Assembly (NCBI RefSeq): GCF_015500095.1
Contig: NZ_CP062983.1
Location: forward strand, 1,488,001 to 1,552,000
Length of the DNA: 64,000 bases
DNA from: Phototrophicus methaneseepsis
Lineage (GTDB): Bacteria; Chloroflexota; Anaerolineae; Aggregatilineales; Phototrophicaceae
Reading direction: 5' to 3'
In this document: piece after piece, positions 46,885-54,711 of the stretch
Numbering within the stretch: the stretch's first letter is position 1
Layout of the letters: each line of letters begins with the position of its first letter
Program-made: the position numbers and the translations under genes
The notes under the pieces: model-generated
Seen by the model: only the letters and a program-made list of their open reading frames with translations
Told to the model about the DNA's origin: nothing
The model's database searches: none

Positions 46885-48183
46885 TTAGTGCTGGCGTTTG
46901 CCATGACATTTCTTAAACTTAAGGCCGCTGCCGCACGGGCAGGGGTCGTTACGGCCCGCCTTGGCGAAGGCCATTTGCAACTGCTGGTCTTGCTGGCGAA
47001 CCTGGAACATAACATTTGCCGGGGCGCGCTCCTGACGCAGTTGGTCTGCCATATAATTCATCGTCGGGCGCACATGGTTGAAGAAAGCGCGATAGCCTGC
47101 ACATAGATAGTTCAGGCCGGGTTCGCCTGTTGGCGTTTCGATGAAGCGATTTTTAGGACAGCCCCCATTGCAGACAAAGCGCACTTCGCAATCGCGACAG
47201 TATTGCGGCAGTGTATCGCGTTTCGCTTGCCCGAATTGGATTTGCCGATCCTGCACGACAATTTCGCTGAGAGGAATATCAACGATATTGCCCAGCTTAT
47301 AATCCGGCTCCACATAGTGATCGCAGGAATAGACATCGCCATTGTGTTCCATCGCCATGGCGCGACCACATGTCTCCTCGAAGATGCACAGCCCAGGATT
47401 GCTGCCGATATATGCCGCCAGAGAAACGTCGAAAATCTGCACGAAGACGCGGCCCACATCACAACGGACCCATTCCTCATAGATTGAAATGAGGAATTGG
47501 CCGTATTGCTCTGCTGTGACGGAGCGCTCCGTGACGGTGTTGCCTTCCTGATAACCGGTATTGTTATCGCGCTCCACAATGGGTATGAACTGCATAAACT
47601 GCGTGCCGACTTCATCACGTAGAAAACGATATGTTTCCAGCCCGCGATGCATATTCGCGGCATGGACAGTCGTCAGGATGTTGAACTCCACGCCATGTTT
47701 TTTCAGCAGATCGATACCGCGCATGACGCGCTCAAAGGTAGGCTTGCCACCTTTATCTACCCGGTAGTGGTCGTGTATATCCTGTGGGCCATCCAGGCTA
47801 ACGCCAATCAGGAAGTCATTTTCTTTGAAGAAGGCACACCACGCATCATCAAGCGTGACGGCGTTGGTCTGCAGCGAGTTTGTCAGTTGCATACCCGGGC
47901 GCTTATGCTTTTGCTGGTACGCGATGGCCTGTTTGTAAAAATCCAGTCCCATCAGCGTAGGCTCGCCACCCTGCCATGCAAAGGTGACAGCATCCACCTG
48001 CTGGGCGTCGATATACTGGCGAATGTATTCTTCCAGCAAGGTATCGCCCATGCGGAACTTGCTGTTAGGATATAAGCGTTCTTTGGAGAGAAAATAGCAA
48101 TATTCGCAATCTAGATTGCAGATCGCCCCGCGCGGCTTGGTCATGACGTGGAAAGCGGTTGGTTGTTGGGCGGGTAGTGCCAT
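46885..48183 (-). CDS. Anaerobic sulfatase-maturating enzyme (radical SAM, SPASM) with SEC-C tail
   Basis: A 432-residue radical SAM enzyme that oxidises the sulfatase active-site Cys or Ser to formylglycine without oxygen. The SAM-cluster motif is CNLDCEYC (Cys22, Cys26, Cys29). WQGGEPTLMGLDFY and GVSLDGPQDIHD are typical of the anSME group. Auxiliary-cluster cysteines lie in CIFEETCGRAMAMEHNGDVYSCDH and CRDCEVRFVCNGGCPKN. The last 20 residues form a SEC-C zinc motif (DPCPCGSGLKFKKCHG), an unusual but known addition that may bind partner proteins. The four sulfatases in the window are all Cys-type, its expected clients. The ATG at 48181 lacks a clear ribosome site. Confidence 0.93.
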   Translation of the reverse strand: MALPAQQPTAFHVMTKPRGAICNLDCEYCYFLSKERLYPNSKFRMGDTLLEEYIRQYIDAQQVDAVTFAWQGGEPTLMGLDFYKQAIAYQQKHKRPGMQLTNSLQTNAVTLDDAWCAFFKENDFLIGVSLDGPQDIHDHYRVDKGGKPTFERVMRGIDLLKKHGVEFNILTTVHAANMHRGLETYRFLRDEVGTQFMQFIPIVERDNNTGYQEGNTVTERSVTAEQYGQFLISIYEEWVRCDVGRVFVQIFDVSLAAYIGSNPGLCIFEETCGRAMAMEHNGDVYSCDHYVEPDYKLGNIVDIPLSEIVVQDRQIQFGQAKRDTLPQYCRDCEVRFVCNGGCPKNRFIETPTGEPGLNYLCAGYRAFFNHVRPTMNYMADQLRQERAPANVMFQVRQQDQQLQMAFAKAGRNDPCPCGSGLKFKKCHGKRQH

Positions 48184-48504
48184 TGGAGATAAAACTTTCT
48201 TTTTTCAACGACGATTTACTATTTGTTCAGGCCGATATAGCGCTCCTGTAGAGCGCGTAGGATTGGCAAACGATAATTTCAATGATTCATTTCATTGCAA
48301 GCTTCAACGTGTAGCCTTAACTTACCCAAACTCTGCCTTTGCCGATAGTACCAGACGGCTCACACAATCGAATCGGTATGTTAACGATACCATAAGGATA
48401 CTTTAGCATAGATGAGTTGGTATTGTCGCCTCGTTTTTAGCGGTGTAGGATTCCGTAACTGATGTAACTTGTTTACTTAAATACGTCGATGAGATTATTT
48501 CACG

Positions 48505-49329
48505 ATGATGAACCCACCTGAAACCCCTCCTGTGATCTTCATTATGACGGATGGCGTGCGCCCGGATGCCATCGCCACCGCCAATACACCTGCTCTGGAT
48601 CAGCTTAAGCAGCGTGGTGCTTATACCATGCAGGCTCAATCTGTGGTGCCTTCGATTACGCTGCCGTGCCATATGTCCATCTTCAACAGCGTCCCGCCTT
48701 CCCGCCATGGCATCCTTGAAAATCACTATCATCCATTGGCTCGGCCTGTTACCGGGCTGGTTGAGCACCTGCATCGCAAGGAACTGCGCAGTGGTATGTA
48801 CTATAACTGGGATTTTTTGCGTGATGTCTGCCGTCCCGGCTATCTGCACACCAGCTTTTACGTCAATACGGCTTATAACATCAACGGTGATGAAATCATC
48901 GTGGATCATGCCTGCGAAGCAATTGCCGCGAATATGGCGGATTTCCACTTTGTCTACCTAGGTACGGCGGATACGGTCGGCCATGCGATGGGCTGGATGT
49001 CCGATATGTACTTGCTGCAAGTCGAGATGCTCGATAGCCTGATTGGCCGTGTGCTGGAAGCTGCCCCTACCCAAAGCCACATCCTCGTTCATAGCGATCA
49101 CGGCGGCCATGAACGTGACCATGGCACGGAAATGCCGGAAGATATGACCATTCCCTGGTTCCTGGTTGGGCCTTCGGTCCGCCAGAATTATGAAGTTCAG
49201 CAGCCTGTTTCTTTACTGGATACTGCGCCTACGATTGCGGCGCTCTTTGGTTTACCGTCCCATCGGGATTGGGAAGGCCAACCTGTGACAGAAGCTTTTA
49301 TCAACCAAGGCGATGAACAAGCCGGGTAG
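48505..49329 (+). CDS. Alkaline-phosphatase-superfamily phosphodiesterase/pyrophosphatase-like enzyme
   Basis: A 274-residue enzyme of the type I phosphodiesterase/nucleotide pyrophosphatase branch. The metal acid is in FIMTDGVRPDA. The nucleophile is Thr52 in PSITLPCHMS, which distinguishes it from sulfatases (no CxPSR). HSDHGGHERDHGTEMPED provides the second metal site. No signal peptide is visible. It is divergent from the sulfatase-maturase gene, with 321 bp between holding a GGTAT/ATACC inverted repeat at 48375-48391 and no gene. The substrate is unknown. Confidence 0.85.
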   Translation: MMNPPETPPVIFIMTDGVRPDAIATANTPALDQLKQRGAYTMQAQSVVPSITLPCHMSIFNSVPPSRHGILENHYHPLARPVTGLVEHLHRKELRSGMYYNWDFLRDVCRPGYLHTSFYVNTAYNINGDEIIVDHACEAIAANMADFHFVYLGTADTVGHAMGWMSDMYLLQVEMLDSLIGRVLEAAPTQSHILVHSDHGGHERDHGTEMPEDMTIPWFLVGPSVRQNYEVQQPVSLLDTAPTIAALFGLPSHRDWEGQPVTEAFINQGDEQAG

Positions 49330-49345
49330 CTGATAAAATAAAATA

Positions 49346-49376
49346 GCCCTCTAAGGGCAGGGTGTCCTTAGAGGGC
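49346..49376 (-). terminator. Terminator of the 127-residue gene
   Basis: GCCCTCTAAGG (49346-49356) pairs with CCTTAGAGGGC (49366-49376) and is followed on the minus strand by TATTTTATTTTA. Confidence 0.85.
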
Positions 49377-49406
49377 CGGATCGCATGAACTTCATGCGCT
49401 CATTGC

Positions 49407-49790
49407 TTATTTGACTTTGACGCTGCCGCTAACCACGCTCTTGCGACGATAGTCTTTCAACCATCCGTAACGCAATGGATCGTTCAACAGCAACTCATCG
49501 AGCGCATTTGCATCATAAGACGTACACTCGCCTTCGCTGACGAGGACCGCATAGCCTTCGTCATCTTTCCAACTGCCCCCACGCTCAATCAGCAGCGTTT
49601 CAACCTGATCGCGTGCTTCATTCATCTTCTCGCGCAAATGGTCGATACGGTCCCGATAACCTCGGATTTCATCAACAAGCTCAACGAGCTGCTGATCTTG
49701 CAGGTGCTGGCCGTTGTTATTTTTAGTCTGCTCTTTTTCCATACTTTTCAGCATGTGATGTCGCCTGCAAAACTGTTTTTGATTCGTCAT
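49407..49790 (-). CDS. Hypothetical coiled-coil protein, 127 residues
   Basis: The N-terminal half is a predicted coiled coil (DQQLVELVDEIRGYRDRIDHLREKMNEARDQVETLL). The C-terminal half holds a compact motif GGSWKDDEGYAVLVSE followed by LDELLLNDPLRYGWLKDYRRKS. I do not recognise the family with certainty; the shape is reminiscent of small phage-type or DNA-associated proteins, but that is not evidence. The ATG at 49788 has no ribosome site, and internal ATGs at 49754 and 49742 are possible starts. It has its own terminator. Confidence 0.65.
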   Translation of the reverse strand: MTNQKQFCRRHHMLKSMEKEQTKNNNGQHLQDQQLVELVDEIRGYRDRIDHLREKMNEARDQVETLLIERGGSWKDDEGYAVLVSEGECTSYDANALDELLLNDPLRYGWLKDYRRKSVVSGSVKVK

Positions 49791-49976
49791 TATTATACAT
49801 CTGTAAAGTTAGAATAAGATATGATTTTCGTACACTTGTTCTGTATTTTGATTGTGAGAAGCTTCTCAGGTTTTTCTGAGGTGCGCTTATCTATTTCCAA
49901 CACTGATAATACGGAGAAATAAGGCTGCTATCGTTTAATAAGGGGGAATCGTAAATAGACCAGATAAGGAGCTCTT

Positions 49977-50525
49977 ATGGCAAAGCGTATTGCTGTACTC
50001 CTGACAAATGGTTTTGAACAAGTTGAAATGACTGAGCCGAAAAAGGCTCTTGAACAGGCCGGTATGCAAGTGGACCTCGTTTCGCCGGAAAGTGACACGA
50101 TCCGCGGTTGGAACCATACCGAATGGGGCGACACCTTTAAGGTTGATGTCCCGCTGAATCAGGCGAAAGCATCTGATTATGACGGTTTGGTCCTGCCAGG
50201 TGGCGTCATGAATCCAGATCATCTGCGTCGTGATGAGAACGTACAGCAGTTTGTGCGTGCCTTCTTCGAGGCAGGTAAGCCAGTGGGTGCTATCTGTCAT
50301 GCGCCCTGGACGCTTATTGATGCTGGCGTCGTAAAGGGCCGCAAACTCACGTCTTATCACACGCTGCAGACGGACCTGAAAAACGCGGGTGCAAACTGGG
50401 TTGATCAGGAAGTCGTTGTGGATCAGGGGTTGGTGACAAGCCGTAACCCGGATGATCTGCCAGCCTTCAATGCCAAACTGATTGAAGAATTCCGGGAAGG
50501 CGTGCACGAAGGCCAACACGCTTAA
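49977..50525 (+). CDS. DJ-1/PfpI-family protein (type 1 glutamine amidotransferase-like)
   Basis: A 182-residue protein with the nucleophile elbow AICHAPW (Cys107, His108) and the N-terminal acid in NGFEQVE. This is the PfpI/YhbO pattern; members act as stress-related deglycases, glyoxalases or peptidases. AGGAG lies 6 nt before the ATG. It is the first of a run of small stress-type genes on this strand. Exact activity cannot be assigned. Confidence 0.9.
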   Translation: MAKRIAVLLTNGFEQVEMTEPKKALEQAGMQVDLVSPESDTIRGWNHTEWGDTFKVDVPLNQAKASDYDGLVLPGGVMNPDHLRRDENVQQFVRAFFEAGKPVGAICHAPWTLIDAGVVKGRKLTSYHTLQTDLKNAGANWVDQEVVVDQGLVTSRNPDDLPAFNAKLIEEFREGVHEGQHA

Positions 50526-50552
50526 CGGACAATCATAGAAACGCTAAAGGTG

Positions 50553-50580
50553 GCATGCCTCTCAGGAGGCATGTCGCTTT
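50553..50580 (+). terminator. Hairpin after the DJ-1/PfpI gene
   Basis: CATGCCTC (50554-50561) pairs with GAGGCATG (50566-50573) across TCAG, followed by a weak T-rich stretch TCGCTTTC. Confidence 0.5.
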
Positions 50581-50663
50581 CAATAGGACTAAAGACTCTA
50601 CTAAGCCTAGCACATGCCTGAAGCCACTTATGACCAAGTGACCCACCAGAGAGGGATTGCGCC

Positions 50664-51614
50664 ATGATCATTAAGAAGATGCGCCGTGAACTAGAGAAGT
50701 TGATTGAATCAGAGCGATTCACGGAAGTGAGCCAGGAAACCTCCGTCTACCTCCGGCAGCAGCTCCATGACCAGGGCGAAGAAGTCCGCCAGGTGACCGA
50801 TGTGCTGCATGGTAAGCAGCTTGGCCACGCCGTACATCCCATTCTGACGGCCTTCACCGTAGGCAATTGGACCTCGGCCATCTTATTCGATGTTCTTGGG
50901 TTTATTACATTTTCCCGGTCAACACGGCGCGCAGGGGATACTCTGACAGCTTTAGGCGTTTTATCAGCTTTTCCCTCAGCGCTCACGGGTATGACCGATT
51001 TCTCCACGATCCAGAAAAACTCTGCCAATTATGGGGCCGCCCATGGCCTCATCAATGGGCTGGCCCTTTTCTTCTATATGGGGTCTGTTGTAGCCCGCCT
51101 GAGAGGTCAGCGGTTTAGGGCGCTGTGGCTAGCTATGATCGGATTTGGGGCGGTGACGCTCAGTAGTTGGCTAGGTGGCGAAATGGTCTATGGGCAGAAG
51201 GTCGCTGTCAACCGAGCACAGGTCAAAGGTGCTGAAGATTGGAGCGCTGTCCTACCCATTGATGACTTGCCAATGTCAACGCCGACGCGCGTCGAAGTCG
51301 GCGAAAATCCCGTCCTCTTATTCCGCAATGATGAAGGCATTTTCGCCATCCATAACGTGTGTAGTCATGCTGGTGGCCCGCTGGATGAAGGCGAAGTCGT
51401 GAATGAGGTTTGTATCGTATGTCCCTGGCATGGGTCGGTATTCGATATGCGCGATGGGCATATCGTCCACGCGCCAGCAACGGTCGATCAACCACGCTAT
51501 CAGGTGCGTGAGCGCGATGGTCAGATCGAAATCCGCAAGTGGGATGAGTCGCTTATTCCCTCAGAAGAGAGCTTTTTGTATGGTGCTGCCGCACCAGAGC
51601 CAGAAGTGCTATAG
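50664..51614 (+). CDS. DUF2231 membrane domain fused to a Rieske [2Fe-2S] domain
   Basis: A 316-residue protein. Residues about 50-175 form a four-helix DUF2231-like domain (HAVHPILTAFTVGNWTSAILFDVLG with paired histidines). Residues 205-292 are a Rieske domain with cluster ligands Cys233/His235 (CSH) and Cys253/His256 (CPWH). It may move electrons at the membrane, with the iron-sulfur domain on the same side as the C-terminus. AGAGGG lies before the ATG at 50664. Partner unknown. Confidence 0.9.
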   Translation: MIIKKMRRELEKLIESERFTEVSQETSVYLRQQLHDQGEEVRQVTDVLHGKQLGHAVHPILTAFTVGNWTSAILFDVLGFITFSRSTRRAGDTLTALGVLSAFPSALTGMTDFSTIQKNSANYGAAHGLINGLALFFYMGSVVARLRGQRFRALWLAMIGFGAVTLSSWLGGEMVYGQKVAVNRAQVKGAEDWSAVLPIDDLPMSTPTRVEVGENPVLLFRNDEGIFAIHNVCSHAGGPLDEGEVVNEVCIVCPWHGSVFDMRDGHIVHAPATVDQPRYQVRERDGQIEIRKWDESLIPSEESFLYGAAAPEPEVL

Positions 51615-51689
51615 AAGCGCGATCGCTGGCTTAGATCGTCCTCTGGGCGATCAAACATTGTGTTACAGGATATGGACAGGAGATGTACC

Positions 51690-51917
51690 ATGCCTTACAA
51701 AACAGTCAGAGAACTACCGGATAGCGTCAGGGATAATCTCCCCAAGCACGCTCAGGTGATTTACCAGGAAGCGTTTAACAGCGCCTGGGACCAATATAAA
51801 GACCCGGAGGACCGTCGTGGTGATGATAGCCGCGAAGAAGTCGCCCACAAAGTCGCCTGGTCCGCTGTCAAAAATGAATATGAAAAAGATTCTTCCGGCA
51901 AATGGAAGAAGAAATAA
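51690..51917 (+). CDS. ChaB-family protein, copy 1
   Basis: A 75-residue ChaB-like protein beginning MPYKTVRELPDSVRDNLPKH, with the family's second block SREEVAHKVAWSAVKNEYEK. ChaB was once linked to cation transport but its role is unclear; many members are stress-associated. GGAG lies upstream of the ATG at 51690. A second ChaB gene lies 0.9 kb downstream. Confidence 0.9.
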   Translation: MPYKTVRELPDSVRDNLPKHAQVIYQEAFNSAWDQYKDPEDRRGDDSREEVAHKVAWSAVKNEYEKDSSGKWKKK

Positions 51918-51963
51918 GCCGCCTCTCTTAAAGGCCCCTAAACAACTTTAAAGACATAAAAGC

Positions 51964-51995
51964 ACCCCCTTATCTCCTCAGATAAAGGGGTTTTT
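51964..51995 (+). terminator. Terminator after ChaB copy 1
   Basis: CCCCTTATCT pairs with AGATAAAGGGG (one bulged A) and is followed by TTTTT. Confidence 0.88.
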
Positions 51996-52134
51996 GTAGG
52001 TTTAAACATATTATGAGTGAAACTATATGCTCTTTCATCATCGCTAACACATTACCAACACAATTACCAAGCTTGTCGTCATTTTCAGGCTTTATGCTGT
52101 AGGCAACAGTAAGTTGAAATAAGGAAAATATCTC

Positions 52135-52353
52135 ATGGCTACTAGTGATAAATGGGAACAAATTAAAGGTAATTGGAAACAGTTTACAGGCCAGGTTCGT
52201 GAACGTTGGGGTGAACTCACCGACGACGAAGTCATGCAGATCAACGGCGAACGTGAGCAGCTCGAAGGCAAGATCCAAGAGCGCTATGGCATCGCCCGCG
52301 AAGAAGCGCGCGAACAGGTGAATGATTGGCTAGAAAAGAACAAAGTGCGCTAA
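52135..52353 (+). CDS. CsbD-family stress protein
   Basis: A 72-residue CsbD-like protein: KWEQIKGNWKQFTGQVRERW, GELTDDEVMQINGEREQLEG, KIQERYGIAREEAREQVNDW. It is charged, helical and without cysteines, typical of general-stress proteins whose biochemical role is unknown. AAGGA lies about 9 nt before the ATG, and it has its own terminator. Confidence 0.95.
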   Translation: MATSDKWEQIKGNWKQFTGQVRERWGELTDDEVMQINGEREQLEGKIQERYGIAREEAREQVNDWLEKNKVR

Positions 52354-52377
52354 GCCAAACCTGGTTGACAATGCTGA

Positions 52378-52410
52378 AGTGGGCGCTCTAACCAGAGCGC
52401 CCGCTTTTTA
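52378..52410 (+). terminator. Terminator after the CsbD gene
   Basis: A stem of about 12 bp, GGGCGCTCT with AGAGCGCCC plus flanking pairs, followed by TTTTT. Confidence 0.92.
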
Positions 52411-52500
52411 TCTACATCCAGATATTACCGTCAGAGTTCATAAATTCAGAGTTCATAAATACAGTGCACGGATAGTAATACAAGCGAGGTTGGGAGTCTC

Positions 52501-52737
52501 ATGATTACAGGGTTTGATGTTGGCACACAAGTTAAATGGAATGATGAAAATACCCTGACGACCGGGGTTATCCGAAAAGTATTTTATCAGCCGGAAACGG
52601 TCGAGGTTGATGGGCAGACATTCCGGGTAGAGGTGTCTGATCATTCGCCAACTTATCTGGTCCAGCACCATACCGGTGAACTATTAATCCTGCCTCACCA
52701 AGCCGTATTCTTAAAAGACATGAACCCTCATACCTAA
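52501..52737 (+). CDS. DUF2945/HVA1-like Tudor-fold small protein
   Basis: A 78-residue protein: FDVGTQVKWNDENTLTTGVI, then EVSDHSPTYLVQHHTGELLILPHQAVF. The pattern fits the hypervirulence-associated Tudor domain family (DUF2945), often encoded near CsbD and ChaB genes. GGGAG lies 5 nt before the ATG. Function unknown. Confidence 0.75.
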   Translation: MITGFDVGTQVKWNDENTLTTGVIRKVFYQPETVEVDGQTFRVEVSDHSPTYLVQHHTGELLILPHQAVFLKDMNPHT

Positions 52738-52842
52738 ATGCTGGGCCTGCTTACACAGTGCATGGAGTGCCGAGTTTTAAGAAAATCGTCCATTTACAAA
52801 GCTGTCATGCACGATACGTTAAAAAAGCCAAAGGATAGCAAG

Positions 52843-53064
52843 ATGTATAACAACGTGAGTGAACTACCGAGAGAACTCCGCGATTCACTGCCACCAGAAG
52901 CCCAGGATCTATATCTGGAAGTGTATAACACCGCTTGGCAGAACTATGAGGAACGCGAAGAAGTTGAGGACAATGGCGACCGCGAAACCGTTTCGCATAA
53001 CGCAGCCTGGGATGAAGTTCAGAAGGAATTCGTTCGACAGGGCAATGCCTGGGAACCTCGCTAA
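52843..53064 (+). CDS. ChaB-family protein, copy 2
   Basis: A 73-residue paralogue of the gene at 51690 (VSELPRELRDSLPPEAQDLYLEVYNTAW; ETVSHNAAWDEVQKEF). AAAGG lies 7-8 nt before the ATG at 52843; the upstream in-frame extension has no family sequence. The two copies differ enough that duplication was not recent. Confidence 0.9.
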   Translation: MYNNVSELPRELRDSLPPEAQDLYLEVYNTAWQNYEEREEVEDNGDRETVSHNAAWDEVQKEFVRQGNAWEPR

Positions 53065-53086
53065 ACCCAATTGAACAGGATACCCC

Positions 53087-53121
53087 AAAAGAGATGTGCT
53101 ACAGGCTGGCATATCTCTTTT
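53087..53121 (+). terminator. Terminator after ChaB copy 2
   Basis: AAAAGAGAT (53087-53095) pairs with ATCTCTTTT (53113-53121), with an inner GTGC/GGCAT extension. Confidence 0.7.
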
Positions 53122-53291
53122 AATCTCTCATAGCCAAACCCCTTATGTGATTCCAGATAGGCGCCACGTGAGCACAACCTAAGCAGCAGCCCACAATTCT
53201 GATGCCACATCTACAATGATATCAACTGAGATTGAGGGCTTTGTGCCATACTCATTCTATAAAGACTCAAAAAATAAAGAGGAGGTCAATT

Positions 53292-54086
53292 ATGGCTTTT
53301 CGTTTAGATCATATTGTCATTGGTGTACACGATTTAGAACCCGCTATGACAAGCTACCGCGCTTTGGATTTTAAAGTGCTGGAGGGCGGCCAACACAGTA
53401 CCGGGACCACGCATAATGCGCTGATCGTATTTGAAGATGGGACTTATCTGGAACTGCTGGCACCCACGGGTAAGAATGTCTCTTCGGAAGTGAAGAAGAG
53501 TGATTTTCTGTCTTTTGTGCATAAGCAGGAAGGCTTGAGCGGCTTTGCGCTGACAGCGAATAATCTAGAAACTGTCGCGGAGAGCCTCAATAGCCAGGGC
53601 ATTAAGACATCGCCCGTTGAAGAAGGTGTGCGTACGCGCCCGGATGGGGCACGTCTGCAATGGCGCTTGCTCCGGTTGGAAGACCAGCCCTCTGTTTTCT
53701 TCATTGAAGACGTGACAGATCGGGATCTACGCTTATCGAACGACCAGACTGCTTATAACCACGAAAATTTTGTGCGTGGTATCGAAGGTCTGGAAGTGCT
53801 GGTATATGGCCTGCAAGATAACCTTGAGTTCTTTAACGCGCTATTCGGCACAATGCCTCAGGTCCAGGGTAATCGCGCTGTATACCAACTAGAAAATGCC
53901 CACATAACGCTCATAACGGCTGAAAATGACGCTCAGCGCGGTTTATTGGGCGAGCGTGACTTTGTACCCTATAACGTGACGCTCAAGACGCAGGACGATA
54001 ATCGTCAGCGCGACTTCCCACTGAATCAGACGCATGGTGTGCGCTTCAATCAGTCCTTACAGGCTGACCTCGAAGCAGGCAGCTAA
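53292..54086 (+). CDS. Glyoxalase-like (VOC-fold) protein
   Basis: A 264-residue protein with an N-terminal vicinal-oxygen-chelate domain: FRLDHIVIGVHDLEPAMTSY, GGQHSTGTTHNALIVFEDGTYLELLAP. It matches the glyoxalase-like PF13468 group. A second, weaker half follows after about residue 150 (NFVRGIEGLEVLVYGLQDNLEFF). GGAGG lies 6 nt before the ATG at 53292. Metal-binding His in LDHIV is present. The substrate is unknown. Confidence 0.87.
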   Translation: MAFRLDHIVIGVHDLEPAMTSYRALDFKVLEGGQHSTGTTHNALIVFEDGTYLELLAPTGKNVSSEVKKSDFLSFVHKQEGLSGFALTANNLETVAESLNSQGIKTSPVEEGVRTRPDGARLQWRLLRLEDQPSVFFIEDVTDRDLRLSNDQTAYNHENFVRGIEGLEVLVYGLQDNLEFFNALFGTMPQVQGNRAVYQLENAHITLITAENDAQRGLLGERDFVPYNVTLKTQDDNRQRDFPLNQTHGVRFNQSLQADLEAGS

Positions 54087-54198
54087 GATAGCCGTTACTA
54101 GGGAAATAGGCCAACTGGGCATGGCATAATTAACTATGTGACCCATGTGTGACAAAGGGTTATTGCCTAAACTAAAAATGTGATAACCCTATCACTGT

Positions 54199-54245
54199 AA
54201 GGGCATTGTGAGAACTTGATTCTCTGCGGTGCCCTTCTTTGTTTT
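54199..54245 (+). terminator. Probable terminator of the glyoxalase-like gene
   Basis: AAGGGCA (54199-54205) pairs with TGCCCTT (54230-54236), with an inner GAGAA/TTCTC stem, and is followed by CTTTGTTTTC. Confidence 0.6.
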
Positions 54246-54288
54246 CCTATAAGGTTTAAAGGGCACCTGCCTTATTGGGCTACGATCC

Positions 54289-54708
54289 CTAATCCTCGAT
54301 ATGCGCTTCTTTAATGCGCTTCAGCACATATAGCACAATCCAGACTGCGATAGTCGTTAAAAGGCCCAGGACCCATGCGCCTGCGCCCACAGCCATACCC
54401 ACAGCCGCCGTCACCCAGATGCTGGCCGCAGTCGTCAGGCCATGGACTTCATCATTATCTTTAAAGATGACGCCTGCCCCTAGAAAGCCAATCCCACTGA
54501 CAACCGCAGCAGCGACACGGGATGTATCGCTGCCAGGGAAGCCATTCTGGGAGAGGACGGTGAAAAGGCAGGCACCCACAGCCACCAGGATGTGGGTGCG
54601 CAGGCCAGCGGCCTTACCGCGCTGTTCACGATCATAGCCAATGACCACGGCGAAGGCGCCGGCAATCAGCATATCGACGAACAGAAAGACTTGTTCACTT
54701 TCACTCAT
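54289..54708 (-). CDS. MgtC/SapB-family membrane protein
   Basis: A 139-residue protein with four or five helices. Family marks are VVIGYDREQRGKAAGLRTHILVAVGA and SGIGFLGAGVIFKD, followed by GLTTAASIWVTAAVGMAVGAG. MgtC proteins affect growth at low magnesium and ATP synthase activity; many environmental homologues are of unknown role. It begins 3 bp after the stop of the SIMPL gene, so the two form a tight operon. Confidence 0.93.
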   Translation of the reverse strand: MSESEQVFLFVDMLIAGAFAVVIGYDREQRGKAAGLRTHILVAVGACLFTVLSQNGFPGSDTSRVAAAVVSGIGFLGAGVIFKDNDEVHGLTTAASIWVTAAVGMAVGAGAWVLGLLTTIAVWIVLYVLKRIKEAHIED

Positions 54709-54711
54709 CGC

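Noticed and set aside
48505-49329. A fifth sulfatase
   Set aside because: It lacks the CxPSR motif and has a threonine nucleophile in PSITLPCH, as in phosphodiesterase/pyrophosphatase relatives.
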